This document shows positions 1 through 7,503 of a stretch of DNA of 50,126 bases, piece after piece. Where the stretch lies: positions 1-50,126 of the forward strand of contig CACOMI010000008.1 in NCBI GenBank assembly GCA_902628275.1, in the 5' to 3' direction. The first letter of the stretch is position 1. Each line of letters starts with the position of its first letter. Source of the stretch: an uncultured Pelagibacteraceae bacterium. GTDB taxonomy: Bacteria > Pseudomonadota > Alphaproteobacteria > Pelagibacterales > Pelagibacteraceae. The notes beneath the pieces were generated by a model. The model was not told the origin of the DNA. It did not search any database and saw only the letters and a list, made by a program, of their open reading frames with translations. A program made the translations under genes and the position numbers.

Positions 1-130
1 AGCAAAAAAAGCAATTTCATATATTGTAAAACTTTTATATTTAATCTTTTCAATAAAAAATATACTTAAAACAAAGAAATAAGTTACATATTTTTGTATT
101 TTCTCTATATAGTTATTTATCATTTAATTT

Positions 131-207
131 TGGTAGCGGGAAGTGGGATCGAACCACTGACCTCGGGCTTATGAGTCCCGCGCTCTAACCAACTGAGCTA
201 CCCCGCC
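131..207 (-). tRNA. tRNA-Met (anticodon CAT), probably elongator
   Basis: Read on the minus strand this is a full 77-nt cloverleaf. The seven-base acceptor stem starts GGCGGGG and pairs with TCCCGCT, with G-U at both ends. The D arm contains AGCTCAGTTGGTT, the anticodon loop is CTCATAA, and the T loop is TTCGATC. The anticodon CAT is complementary to plus-strand 171-173. The 3' CCA is encoded at 131-133. A pairable first acceptor position argues against initiator tRNA. The alternative is tRNA-Ile2, whose CAT is modified to lysidine. The D-arm and acceptor sequences look more like alphaproteobacterial elongator tRNA-Met, but this is not certain. Confidence 0.93.
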
Positions 208-277
208 ATAATTAATAGATGTCTTATAATTATAAATCTTTATTGTTTCAATAAACTTTTTTAAATCAAATTCTAAA

Positions 278-487
278 CTAAATAATAAAATAAATAGCTA
301 AAGCACTAACTAAGCCAGTTAAAACAATTGAAGAAACAATTCTTTTTTTTAAAGTTCTTTTTTGATCTAATCGAACTCTATTTAGTAAAATATTTACATT
401 AGTGGTCTTAATCTTATCAATTTCTGTATTTTTATTTAAAGAACTCTCTGTAGTTTCTGATGAAATATGATTAAAAGTTTTTTTCAC
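278..487 (-). CDS. small single-pass membrane protein, unknown function
   Basis: A 69-residue protein with a GTG start and no clear Shine-Dalgarno site. The N-terminal 30 residues are polar and rich in Ser, Thr and Asn. A basic stretch (DQKRTLKKR) follows, and residues 47-69 are a hydrophobic helix reaching the C terminus. This suggests a tail-anchored topology with a cytoplasmic N terminus. It resembles the 87-residue protein at 16237-16500 in layout: both have a VN...RL segment, then a Lys/Arg cluster, then a terminal membrane helix. No known domain is recognised. It lies between the tRNA gene and the flavoprotein gene, all on the minus strand. Confidence 0.55.
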   Translation of the reverse strand: MKKTFNHISSETTESSLNKNTEIDKIKTTNVNILLNRVRLDQKRTLKKRIVSSIVLTGLVSALAIYFII

Positions 488-538
488 AACATTAATTAAT
501 CAGGTATTTATAAAAAATTCAATCTAATAGAGAATTAA

Positions 539-2983
539 CTAAATTATTTTATAATCAGTTTGTTTTAGAGGTTTTTTTAACAAATCTGCAGGATATTTTG
601 TTTTTTCAACCTCAATATAAAAATCATAGTTTTTTAACTCTTTATCTAAAATATCTTTATCAATATACCCAAATGCTAAGTTTTTTTTAAAATTAAATGA
701 ATAGTTTCCAGAGGTTGTTCTACCAATAATTTTATCTCCAAGATAAATTGGCTCATCATGAAGTAATAAAGGTTTACCCGGTTCACAATCTTTTAAGGTA
801 AACATTGCAAATTTACTTTTTATCTTTGCTTGTTTAATTTTTTCCAATGAGTCTTTACCTATAAATTCTACATCTTTTTTTTTGCTAATTGTAAAAGATA
901 ATCCCGCTTGATATTGATTTTCCTCTGGTGAAATATCATGTCCCCAGTGCAAAAACCCACTTTCCATTCGCATAATATCCAACGCATGCATACCACAATT
1001 TGAAAGATTAAAATTTTTACCTTTATCAATAATCAATTCAAAAATATTTTTTGCATCTTTAAAATCAACATATAATTCGTATCCTAACTCACCTACATAA
1101 GATAATCTTTGGGCCCAAATATTCATACCTTCAATTGTGATGTTTTTTGCTGTACCAAATTTAAAGTTATCATTTTCAAAATTATCTTCAGATATTGTTT
1201 TTATCAACTCTCTACTTTTTGGACCAAATAATCCAAATACACATAAATCATCTGTAATATCTTTTAATTTGGTATCTTTAGAAAGATATTTTTTTATATG
1301 AAATTTATCTCTTTCTCTTGTTGCTGCAGAACTTATTATCCTAAAATGATTTTTCTCCATACAAACAACTGTTAAATCTGCCTCTATCCCTCCGTCAGGG
1401 TTAAGCATATGCGTATAGATACATTTGCCAGGTTCATTTTTAATATTGGCAGTACAAATTTTTTGTAGCTCTTTGTGTGCTTTGTCTGACTTTATTTCAA
1501 ACTTAGAAAAAGGCGAAAGATCAAACAAACCAACATTTTTTATTGTATTATTGGTCTCATACTCTGCTGATGGATACCAGCTTTGATAATTGTAACTATA
1601 TTCGTATTCAGGTTTTTCTCCATCTAAAGCAAACCACATTGGCCGCTCATATCCTCCAGAAACACCAAAACATGCACCAAAACTTTTTAAATTATCATGA
1701 TGTGGAAGAGTTTTAATATTTCTAGAAGTTTTATGTTGTTTAAATGGCCAATGCATTCCGTATAGATCTCCTAATGTTTCTGTAATTCTCGGTTTAATAA
1801 AATTTATTTCTGAATGAAACTTTTGAAATCTTTTTATGTCGTAACTGAAAATATCCTCATTGATATGACCGCTCATCAACCATTCTGCAGTGACTTTACC
1901 AACACCTCCTCCACTTCCAATACCAATACTGTTTAACCCACAACATACAAAAAAGTTTTTTACCTCTGGGACCTCACCTAACAAAGTGTTTGTATCTGGG
2001 GTAAAAGATTCTGGGCCTGAGAAAAATTTTCTAATTCCAGCTTTTTCTAAAACTGGAAATCTTTTTATTGCAGATTCTAAATAAGGTTGAAAATGTTCAA
2101 AATTTTCTTGAAATTCACCGAATGAAAAATTTTCTGGGACTTTGTTTGTTTTATCCCACGCAGGAATTGAATTTCCTTCAAAAATTCCTAATAATATTTT
2201 CCCTGCATCCTCTTTTATATAAGTTCGATTATCAAAATCTCTAATAACAGGTAAAGTTTTTGACAGATTTTCTATTGGTTCTGTAATGATATAGAAGTGT
2301 TCTGCAGGATAAAGTGGGATGCTTACTCCAGCTTTTTCTCCAATTTGTCTCGACCACATACCTGAAGCTAAAACAATATATTCACAATCAATTCTTTGGC
2401 CATTAACTTTAACTCCTGAAATTTTTCCTTCTCTCGTTAAAATTTCTTCTACTGGTGATTTTTCAAAAATTTGTGCTCCATGCTTTCTAGCACCTTTAGC
2501 AAGCATGTGTGTTACCCCTGATGGATCTGCCGCTCCATCTCCTGGCATCAGGATTCCACCAATCACCTCGTCTGTATTTATGATTGGATAATCTTTTTTA
2601 ACTTGATCTTTGTCTAAAATTCTTACATCAACATCATACAATTGAGCAGTTGTTGCTTGTCTTTTAAGTTCTTGCCATCTACCTTTATTTTGAGCTATTG
2701 ATAGTGCACCATTCAACCTTAAACCTGCAGAATGATCTACTTCTTTCTCAAGTTCTTTATATAAATCTAAAGTATATTTTCTAATTTTAGTTATTGCAGC
2801 AGATGGACCTAATTGACTCACCAATCCAGCAGCGTGCCAAGTAGTTCCTGATGTAAGCTGATCTCTTTCCAAAAGAATTGTATCTTTCCAACCAAACTTT
2901 GCTAAATGATAAGCAACCGAACAACCAACTACACCACCACCAATAACAACAACTTTTGTATTTGCTGGTAATTTATTTTCCAT
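539..2983 (-). CDS. dimethylglycine/sarcosine dehydrogenase-family FAD + aminomethyltransferase protein
   Basis: An 814-residue protein with two halves. The N-terminal half is a DAO-type FAD oxidoreductase with dinucleotide motif GGGVVG at residues 15-20 and acidic residue Glu39. The motif SGTTWHAAG contains His50, which aligns with the histidine that covalently binds FAD in mitochondrial dimethylglycine dehydrogenase. The C-terminal half, from about residue 430, is a GcvT-like tetrahydrofolate-binding module with GELGYELYV. The family removes N-methyl groups oxidatively and passes the one-carbon unit to folate. I start at the ATG at 2981-2983, four bases after the ald stop. An upstream in-frame start would overlap ald and add 20 residues before the FAD motif. 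It is the last gene of the tpa-ald operon, so the substrate may be an N-methylated amine related to taurine (inference) rather than dimethylglycine. Confidence 0.88.
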   Translation of the reverse strand: MENKLPANTKVVVIGGGVVGCSVAYHLAKFGWKDTILLERDQLTSGTTWHAAGLVSQLGPSAAITKIRKYTLDLYKELEKEVDHSAGLRLNGALSIAQNKGRWQELKRQATTAQLYDVDVRILDKDQVKKDYPIINTDEVIGGILMPGDGAADPSGVTHMLAKGARKHGAQIFEKSPVEEILTREGKISGVKVNGQRIDCEYIVLASGMWSRQIGEKAGVSIPLYPAEHFYIITEPIENLSKTLPVIRDFDNRTYIKEDAGKILLGIFEGNSIPAWDKTNKVPENFSFGEFQENFEHFQPYLESAIKRFPVLEKAGIRKFFSGPESFTPDTNTLLGEVPEVKNFFVCCGLNSIGIGSGGGVGKVTAEWLMSGHINEDIFSYDIKRFQKFHSEINFIKPRITETLGDLYGMHWPFKQHKTSRNIKTLPHHDNLKSFGACFGVSGGYERPMWFALDGEKPEYEYSYNYQSWYPSAEYETNNTIKNVGLFDLSPFSKFEIKSDKAHKELQKICTANIKNEPGKCIYTHMLNPDGGIEADLTVVCMEKNHFRIISSAATRERDKFHIKKYLSKDTKLKDITDDLCVFGLFGPKSRELIKTISEDNFENDNFKFGTAKNITIEGMNIWAQRLSYVGELGYELYVDFKDAKNIFELIIDKGKNFNLSNCGMHALDIMRMESGFLHWGHDISPEENQYQAGLSFTISKKKDVEFIGKDSLEKIKQAKIKSKFAMFTLKDCEPGKPLLLHDEPIYLGDKIIGRTTSGNYSFNFKKNLAFGYIDKDILDKELKNYDFYIEVEKTKYPADLLKKPLKQTDYKII

Positions 2984-2987
2984 TAAA

Positions 2988-4106
2988 TTAATTCTTGATT
3001 GCTTCTCCTGGATCAACATATTGATGTCCAAATATATCAGCAACAGCTTTATAGGTTACATATCCTTTATGAACATTTAATCCAGCTAAAAAGTTTTTAT
3101 CTTCACTTAAAGCTTTTTGATATCCTTTATTTGCTAGTCTTGCTAAATAAGGAAGAGTTGCCTGGTTTAATGCAAAGGTAGACGTTCTAGGAACACCACC
3201 AGGCATATTTGCGACACAGTAATGAACCACATCATCAACTATATATGTTGGATCACCATGTGTTGTTGGTTTGCTTGTCTCAACACAACCACCTTGATCA
3301 ATTGCAACATCAACAATCACTGAGCCTCTTTTCATAAATTTTATCATTTCTTTAGTAACTAATTTTGGAGCTTCCGCTCCAGGTATCAAAACTCCTCCAA
3401 CTAATAAATCTGCTTCAGCAACTAATTTATTCAAGTCTGTTTTATCACTTTGCTCTGGAATAATTTTATCTCCAAACATTTCAACAAGATGTTTTAATCT
3501 TGACTCAGACTTGTCAACTATATGAACTTTAGCTTGCATTCCTGTTGCAATTATTGCTGCATTCTCCCCTACTACTCCACCTCCAAGAATTAGTACGTTA
3601 GCTGGCTCACCTCCTGGTGCTCCTCCTAATAATATACCTCTACCTTTTTGATTTTTTTCTAAACAATGAGCTCCAGCTTGTACTGACATTCTCCCAGCAA
3701 CTGCACTCATAGGAGCAAGTAATGGCAATCTTCCATTATCATCGGTTACTGTTTCATATGCGATATTAATACTTTTAGATTTTATCAATCCCTCGGTTAA
3801 TTCCTTTGCAGCAGCTAAATGAAGATAAGTATATACGATTTGATTTTCTCTAATCATATCAACTTCTACTTTCTGAGGTTCTTTTACTTTAACTATTATT
3901 TCTGCATCATTAAAAATATCAGCTGCTGTATCTACTATTTTTGCTCCAGCCTTTATGTACTGGTCATTCTCAAAACCAGCTTCAAATCCACCATTGTTTT
4001 CAACCAATACTTCATGGCCCTCTGATACTAAAGTTTTTACGCTATCTGGAGTTAAACCAATTCTATTTTCTTGAGGTTTTATTTCCCTAGGTACGCCTAT
4101 TTTCAT
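2988..4106 (-). CDS. ald: alanine dehydrogenase
   Basis: A 372-residue protein, the normal length for Ald, aligned from the first residues (MKIGVPREIK). Lys75 in KVKEP and His96 in TYLHLAAA match the pyruvate-binding lysine and catalytic histidine of the family. A Rossmann motif GGGVVGENAA follows near residue 175, and the conserved aspartate lies in DVAIDQGGC near residue 270. It catalyses NAD-dependent oxidative deamination of L-alanine to pyruvate and ammonium. It sits 34 bases downstream of the aminotransferase gene. That is the classic pairing in which alanine formed by an omega-amino acid:pyruvate transaminase is recycled to pyruvate, releasing ammonium for assimilation. Confidence 0.96.
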   Translation of the reverse strand: MKIGVPREIKPQENRIGLTPDSVKTLVSEGHEVLVENNGGFEAGFENDQYIKAGAKIVDTAADIFNDAEIIVKVKEPQKVEVDMIRENQIVYTYLHLAAAKELTEGLIKSKSINIAYETVTDDNGRLPLLAPMSAVAGRMSVQAGAHCLEKNQKGRGILLGGAPGGEPANVLILGGGVVGENAAIIATGMQAKVHIVDKSESRLKHLVEMFGDKIIPEQSDKTDLNKLVAEADLLVGGVLIPGAEAPKLVTKEMIKFMKRGSVIVDVAIDQGGCVETSKPTTHGDPTYIVDDVVHYCVANMPGGVPRTSTFALNQATLPYLARLANKGYQKALSEDKNFLAGLNVHKGYVTYKAVADIFGHQYVDPGEAIKN

Positions 4107-4140
4107 GAACTCTCTTTATATATATTTGAATAAATAAAAA

Positions 4141-5487
4141 CTAGTTTTTCTGATTTTTTTGGTAATTGGTAATACCTGTTCTTAATTTATCAATAATCTC
4201 ATCAATGTGTTTTTCTTCACATATAAATTGTGGAGCAATAATTAAACAATCACCTGTAGCTTTAAAGTTAACTCCTGCTTCATAGCAAGACTTAAAGGTT
4301 TCCAAACCAGCTTTACCAGGTTTGGTATTTAATTTCATATCTATACCGCCCATCATTCCATAGCCTCTTATATTTTCTACAGCATCCAAGTCTTGGAGTG
4401 AGAAAAGTCCTTTTTGAAAATAAGGTGATAAATTTTTTGCTCTTTCAAAAATGTCCTCTTTTTCGAAAATATCTTGCACAGCTAAAGCTGCTGCTACTGC
4501 AACAGGAATACCTGAATAAGTATAACCATGAAATAATTCTACTGACCCCATTGGAGAAGCATCCATTACCGCATCATAAATTTCATCTTTACATGCTACG
4601 ACACCCATTGGAACAACTCCGTTTGTAGTTGCTTTTGCCATTGTCATTAAGTCTGGTGTTACGCCAAATTCATGACTAGCAAATGCAGAACCAGTTCTAC
4701 CCCATCCTGTAATAACTTCGTCAAAAATTAAAAGTATTCCGTGTTTATCGCAAATTTCTCTCAATCTTTGTAAATATCCTTTTGGTGGAACTAAAGTTCC
4801 AGTAGATCCTGCAATTGGTTCAACAATACATGCTGCAATATTTTCCGGACCAAAATTACTCGCAATTCTCTCTAAATCTTCGGCAAGGTCTCCACCTGTT
4901 TCTGGTTGTCCACTTACAAACTTATGTTCGGGTAAATGAGTATGTCTCATGTGTTGAACACCTGGCATTAATATACTTGCAAATGTTTTAACATTATTAA
5001 TCATTCCACCAACAGAAACACATCCTATGTTCATTCCGTGGTAACCTCTCTCACGTCCAACAAATCTAAATCTATGTGCATTCCCTTTTGCTCTATGATA
5101 AGCAATTGCAATTTTAATTGCTGTTTCAACTGCAGTTGATCCACAAATAGTAAAAAACATTTTATTTAAATCACCTGGTGTATGTTTTGAAATTTTAGTT
5201 GCTAATTCAAATGATCCACCAAAACCTTGTTGGAATGGTTGGGCGTAATCTAAAGTTTCTAACTGCTTAGTAACAGCTTCTGTTATTTCTTTTCTTCCAT
5301 GACCTAATGGATTACAAAATAAGCCTGAGCTTGCATCAATTTGTGTTTTTCCATGATGAGTTTTTAAATAAACTCCTTTTGCTTCAGTAATTAGCCTTGG
5401 GTTGGCTTTAAAATCTTTGTTGGATGTAAACGGCATCCAATGTTCATTTAATGAATTTGGAACTGAAGTTCTACTCTCTGAGCTCAT
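4141..5487 (-). CDS. tpa: class III omega-amino acid:pyruvate aminotransferase, probably taurine:pyruvate aminotransferase
   Basis: A 448-residue fold-type I PLP enzyme. Visible landmarks are GYHG (149-151) for ring stacking, DEVITGWGRTG with Asp256 contacting the PLP nitrogen, and MAKATTNG with the Schiff-base lysine Lys285. The motif VEPIAGSTGT is typical of the omega-amino acid transaminase branch. In taurine metabolism the enzyme moves the amino group of taurine to pyruvate, giving sulfoacetaldehyde and alanine. The specificity is inferred from context: ald follows directly and a taurine-type ABC importer diverges from the same control region. Beta-alanine, putrescine or GABA remain possible substrates. 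The start has only a weak AGAAAG ribosome site. Confidence 0.82.
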   Translation of the reverse strand: MSSESRTSVPNSLNEHWMPFTSNKDFKANPRLITEAKGVYLKTHHGKTQIDASSGLFCNPLGHGRKEITEAVTKQLETLDYAQPFQQGFGGSFELATKISKHTPGDLNKMFFTICGSTAVETAIKIAIAYHRAKGNAHRFRFVGRERGYHGMNIGCVSVGGMINNVKTFASILMPGVQHMRHTHLPEHKFVSGQPETGGDLAEDLERIASNFGPENIAACIVEPIAGSTGTLVPPKGYLQRLREICDKHGILLIFDEVITGWGRTGSAFASHEFGVTPDLMTMAKATTNGVVPMGVVACKDEIYDAVMDASPMGSVELFHGYTYSGIPVAVAAALAVQDIFEKEDIFERAKNLSPYFQKGLFSLQDLDAVENIRGYGMMGGIDMKLNTKPGKAGLETFKSCYEAGVNFKATGDCLIIAPQFICEEKHIDEIIDKLRTGITNYQKNQKN

Positions 5488-5679
5488 AAATTACTTTCTA
5501 TAAATTTTTTAATTTGTTTTTAAGTTTTAACTTTATGGCTTCTTTAGACTAAAATAAATAGATTAACTACCACATTATTGACACAACTAAGGATTGTATA
5601 AGTTTCTTTTTTTGTTTTACTTCAGTGCCAATTTGAATTTAAATATCGAGAATTTAATTAATTAAACATAGGGGAATAA
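5488..5679. promoter_or_regulatory. divergent control region between tpa operon and tauABC (duplicate of 12375-12597)
   Basis: This 192-base gap separates two divergent operons and has no ORF. The block 5542-5588 matches the reverse complement of 12497-12543 at 41 of 47 positions without gaps. It includes AGACTAAAATAAATA followed by ATTAACTA. The block edge lies exactly 54 bases from the tpa start, and the matching edge at the second locus lies exactly 54 bases from its ALDH start. The last 19 bases before both ATGs also match, around AATTTATAG. The tauA side carries a good ribosome site (GGGGA, 5671-5675). I read it as a shared operator/promoter; the exact -35 and -10 boxes are not clear. 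Confidence 0.7.
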
Positions 5680-6621
5680 ATGAAAAAAATACTAAGTTTT
5701 ATTCTAGGATCAATTTTTGCACTTAACCTATCAATTTCGGTTGCTAATTCAGCCGCAAATGAAGTTAGAGTTGCATACTTTCTAGAATGGCCAAGTCCAA
5801 ATCTAGAGGACATGCAGAAGAAAAACTTTGCTAAAGCTCTCGGTGTCCCAGTTAAATGGACAAATTTCACAAACGGTGGAGCTATGACTGATGCAATGTT
5901 AGCAGGAGATATTGATATTTCTTACTCACAAGGGTTAGTACCTTTTATTAATGCTGTAAAATCTAATGCACCTATCAAATTAGTTGATATTGCTATGGAA
6001 TACGGAATGGGTGGAACTACATGTGTTACATCTAACGCTTCTGGAATTACAAAAGCAAACGCTACTGAATTAGAAGGTAAAAAAGTTGCTGTTCCATTAG
6101 GAACAATGGCTGAGTACGTTTTTGATGAAAGTATGAAAGTTGTTGGTGCTGACAGAGGTAAAATGGACATTATTCAAATGGACCCTGAAGAAGGTGCTGC
6201 TGCATTAGTAAGTGGCGATGTTGTAATGGCATGTTTATTTGGTGGTAACTCTATTAAAGCAGCAACTGCAGTTGGATCAAGACTTTTAACTGTAGATGAA
6301 GCTAGAGCAGCTGGTATCTTGGGTATAGATATAACATCTGTTACAGATAAGTTCATGAAAGAAAACCCAGGTATGTTGAGAACTTTCATCGAGGTAACTC
6401 ATGAAGCTAATGCTAGATACAAAGCTGGTAAAGCTGACTTGAACGCAATGTCTAAAGCTTCAGAAATGAAAGTTTCAGATATGAAAGATACTTTGAGTGG
6501 ATTTAAATTCTTAACTCCAGAAGAAACAAAACAATCTATGACAAGTGGAAACCTAGATGCATTCTTAAAAGGAATGGGGACTCCGGGTGGAAACGTAGAT
6601 ACAAGTTTCTTACCTTTATAA
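5680..6621 (+). CDS. tauA: taurine-type ABC transporter substrate-binding protein
   Basis: A 313-residue periplasmic protein with a signal peptide (basic MKK, hydrophobic stretch, probable cleavage near residue 25 after ANSA). The mature part begins EVRVAYFLEWPSP and follows the TauA/SsuA/NMT1-like pattern, with a helix-rich binding cleft including DISYSQGLVPF and KKVAVPLGTMAEY. It captures the ligand and delivers it to TauBC. Taurine is the likeliest ligand because of the neighbouring aminotransferase and alanine dehydrogenase, but relatives bind other sulfonates, nitriles or pyrimidines. The ATG is preceded by GGGGAATAA. A strong hairpin with a T tract follows the stop, so this gene is probably transcribed in excess of tauBC. 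Confidence 0.88.
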   Translation: MKKILSFILGSIFALNLSISVANSAANEVRVAYFLEWPSPNLEDMQKKNFAKALGVPVKWTNFTNGGAMTDAMLAGDIDISYSQGLVPFINAVKSNAPIKLVDIAMEYGMGGTTCVTSNASGITKANATELEGKKVAVPLGTMAEYVFDESMKVVGADRGKMDIIQMDPEEGAAALVSGDVVMACLFGGNSIKAATAVGSRLLTVDEARAAGILGIDITSVTDKFMKENPGMLRTFIEVTHEANARYKAGKADLNAMSKASEMKVSDMKDTLSGFKFLTPEETKQSMTSGNLDAFLKGMGTPGGNVDTSFLPL

Positions 6622-6641
6622 TTTTAAGGGTTTAAAATTTT

Positions 6642-6680
6642 AAATAGGCACTGATTTTATAATTGGTGCCTATTTTTTTT
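6642..6680 (+). terminator. hairpin plus T tract between tauA and tauB (partial terminator)
   Basis: AAATAGGCAC (6642-6651) pairs perfectly with GTGCCTATTT (6666-6675). This gives a 10-bp stem with a 14-base loop, followed by T residues through 6680. That is a textbook Rho-independent terminator, yet tauB starts only 26 bases later on the same strand without an evident new promoter. It probably works as a leaky terminator or an RNA 3'-end stabiliser that raises the binding-protein to permease ratio. Confidence 0.85.
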
Positions 6681-6705
6681 ACAAAATTTCTAATATAAAG
6701 AATTT

Positions 6706-7503
6706 ATGAGCGATCTAGTTTCTCAAAATTTAAATATGATTTTTAAAACTCCAAAAGGGGAAACCGTTCATGCATTAAAAGACGTAAGTTTTACTCTTAA
6801 AAAAGGAGAATTGCTTACAGTTCTTGGTCCCTCTGGCTGTGGAAAAACAACTTTACTTAATATTACTGCTGGATTTTTAAGACCAACATCAGGAAAAATT
6901 ACTCTTAATAATAATGAAATTGATGGACCTGGCGTTGAAAGAGGCATGGTATTTCAACAAGGTGCTTTGTTTGAATGGTTGACAGTTGCTGAAAATGTAA
7001 ATTTTGGACTTAGAATGAAAAAAGAAGATCCTGAAGTTACAGCAAAAAAAGTTGATGAATGGTTAGATATAGTTGGGCTTAAAGGTTTTGGCAATACACC
7101 TACATATCAATTATCTGGTGGTATGCAGCAAAGAGTTGCCCTTGCTAGATGTCTAATCAATGATCCTGACTTAATTTTAATGGATGAGCCATTAGGTGCA
7201 TTAGATGCATTAACTAGAGAAAAGATGCAGTCTTTAGTGTTAAAGATTTGGAAAGAAACAGGAAAAACCATTATCTTAATTACTCACTCTGTTGAAGAAG
7301 CATTGTTGCTTGGAGAAAGATTATATGTGATGGCACCCAGACCAGGAAGAATTCATAAAGAGTACAATCTTCCATTTGCAGAAATGGGTCTTACACAAGA
7401 CTTAAGAGAAATAAAAAAGAATAAGGAATTCTCTTCTACAAGAGAAGAAATCTTATCAATGATTTGGAATATGGAAGAGGAAATTATGGGGAAAGAAAAT
7501 TAA
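6706..7503 (+). CDS. tauB: taurine-type ABC transporter ATP-binding protein
   Basis: A 265-residue ABC ATPase. It shows Walker A GPSGCGKTT near residue 44, Q-loop FQQGALFEWLTV, signature LSGGMQQRVALARCL, Walker B LILMDEPLGALD, and switch histidine in ITHSVEEA. The Q-loop wording and the C-terminal segment with APRPGRI are typical of the TauB/SsuB/nitrate subfamily. It powers import through the TauC permease. The gene starts ATG after a weak AAAGAA ribosome site. Its TAA is followed immediately by the tauC ATG, with no intervening base. Confidence 0.93.
   Translation: MSDLVSQNLNMIFKTPKGETVHALKDVSFTLKKGELLTVLGPSGCGKTTLLNITAGFLRPTSGKITLNNNEIDGPGVERGMVFQQGALFEWLTVAENVNFGLRMKKEDPEVTAKKVDEWLDIVGLKGFGNTPTYQLSGGMQQRVALARCLINDPDLILMDEPLGALDALTREKMQSLVLKIWKETGKTIILITHSVEEALLLGERLYVMAPRPGRIHKEYNLPFAEMGLTQDLREIKKNKEFSSTREEILSMIWNMEEEIMGKEN

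Noticed and set aside
1..130. Possible gene or RNA at the left edge
   Set aside because: Only AT-rich sequence without a coding frame or stable stem; nothing supported.
5578..5602. TTGACA and TATAAG as the tauA promoter
   Set aside because: The spacer is only 13 bases, too short for sigma-70; the real promoter is probably elsewhere in the region.
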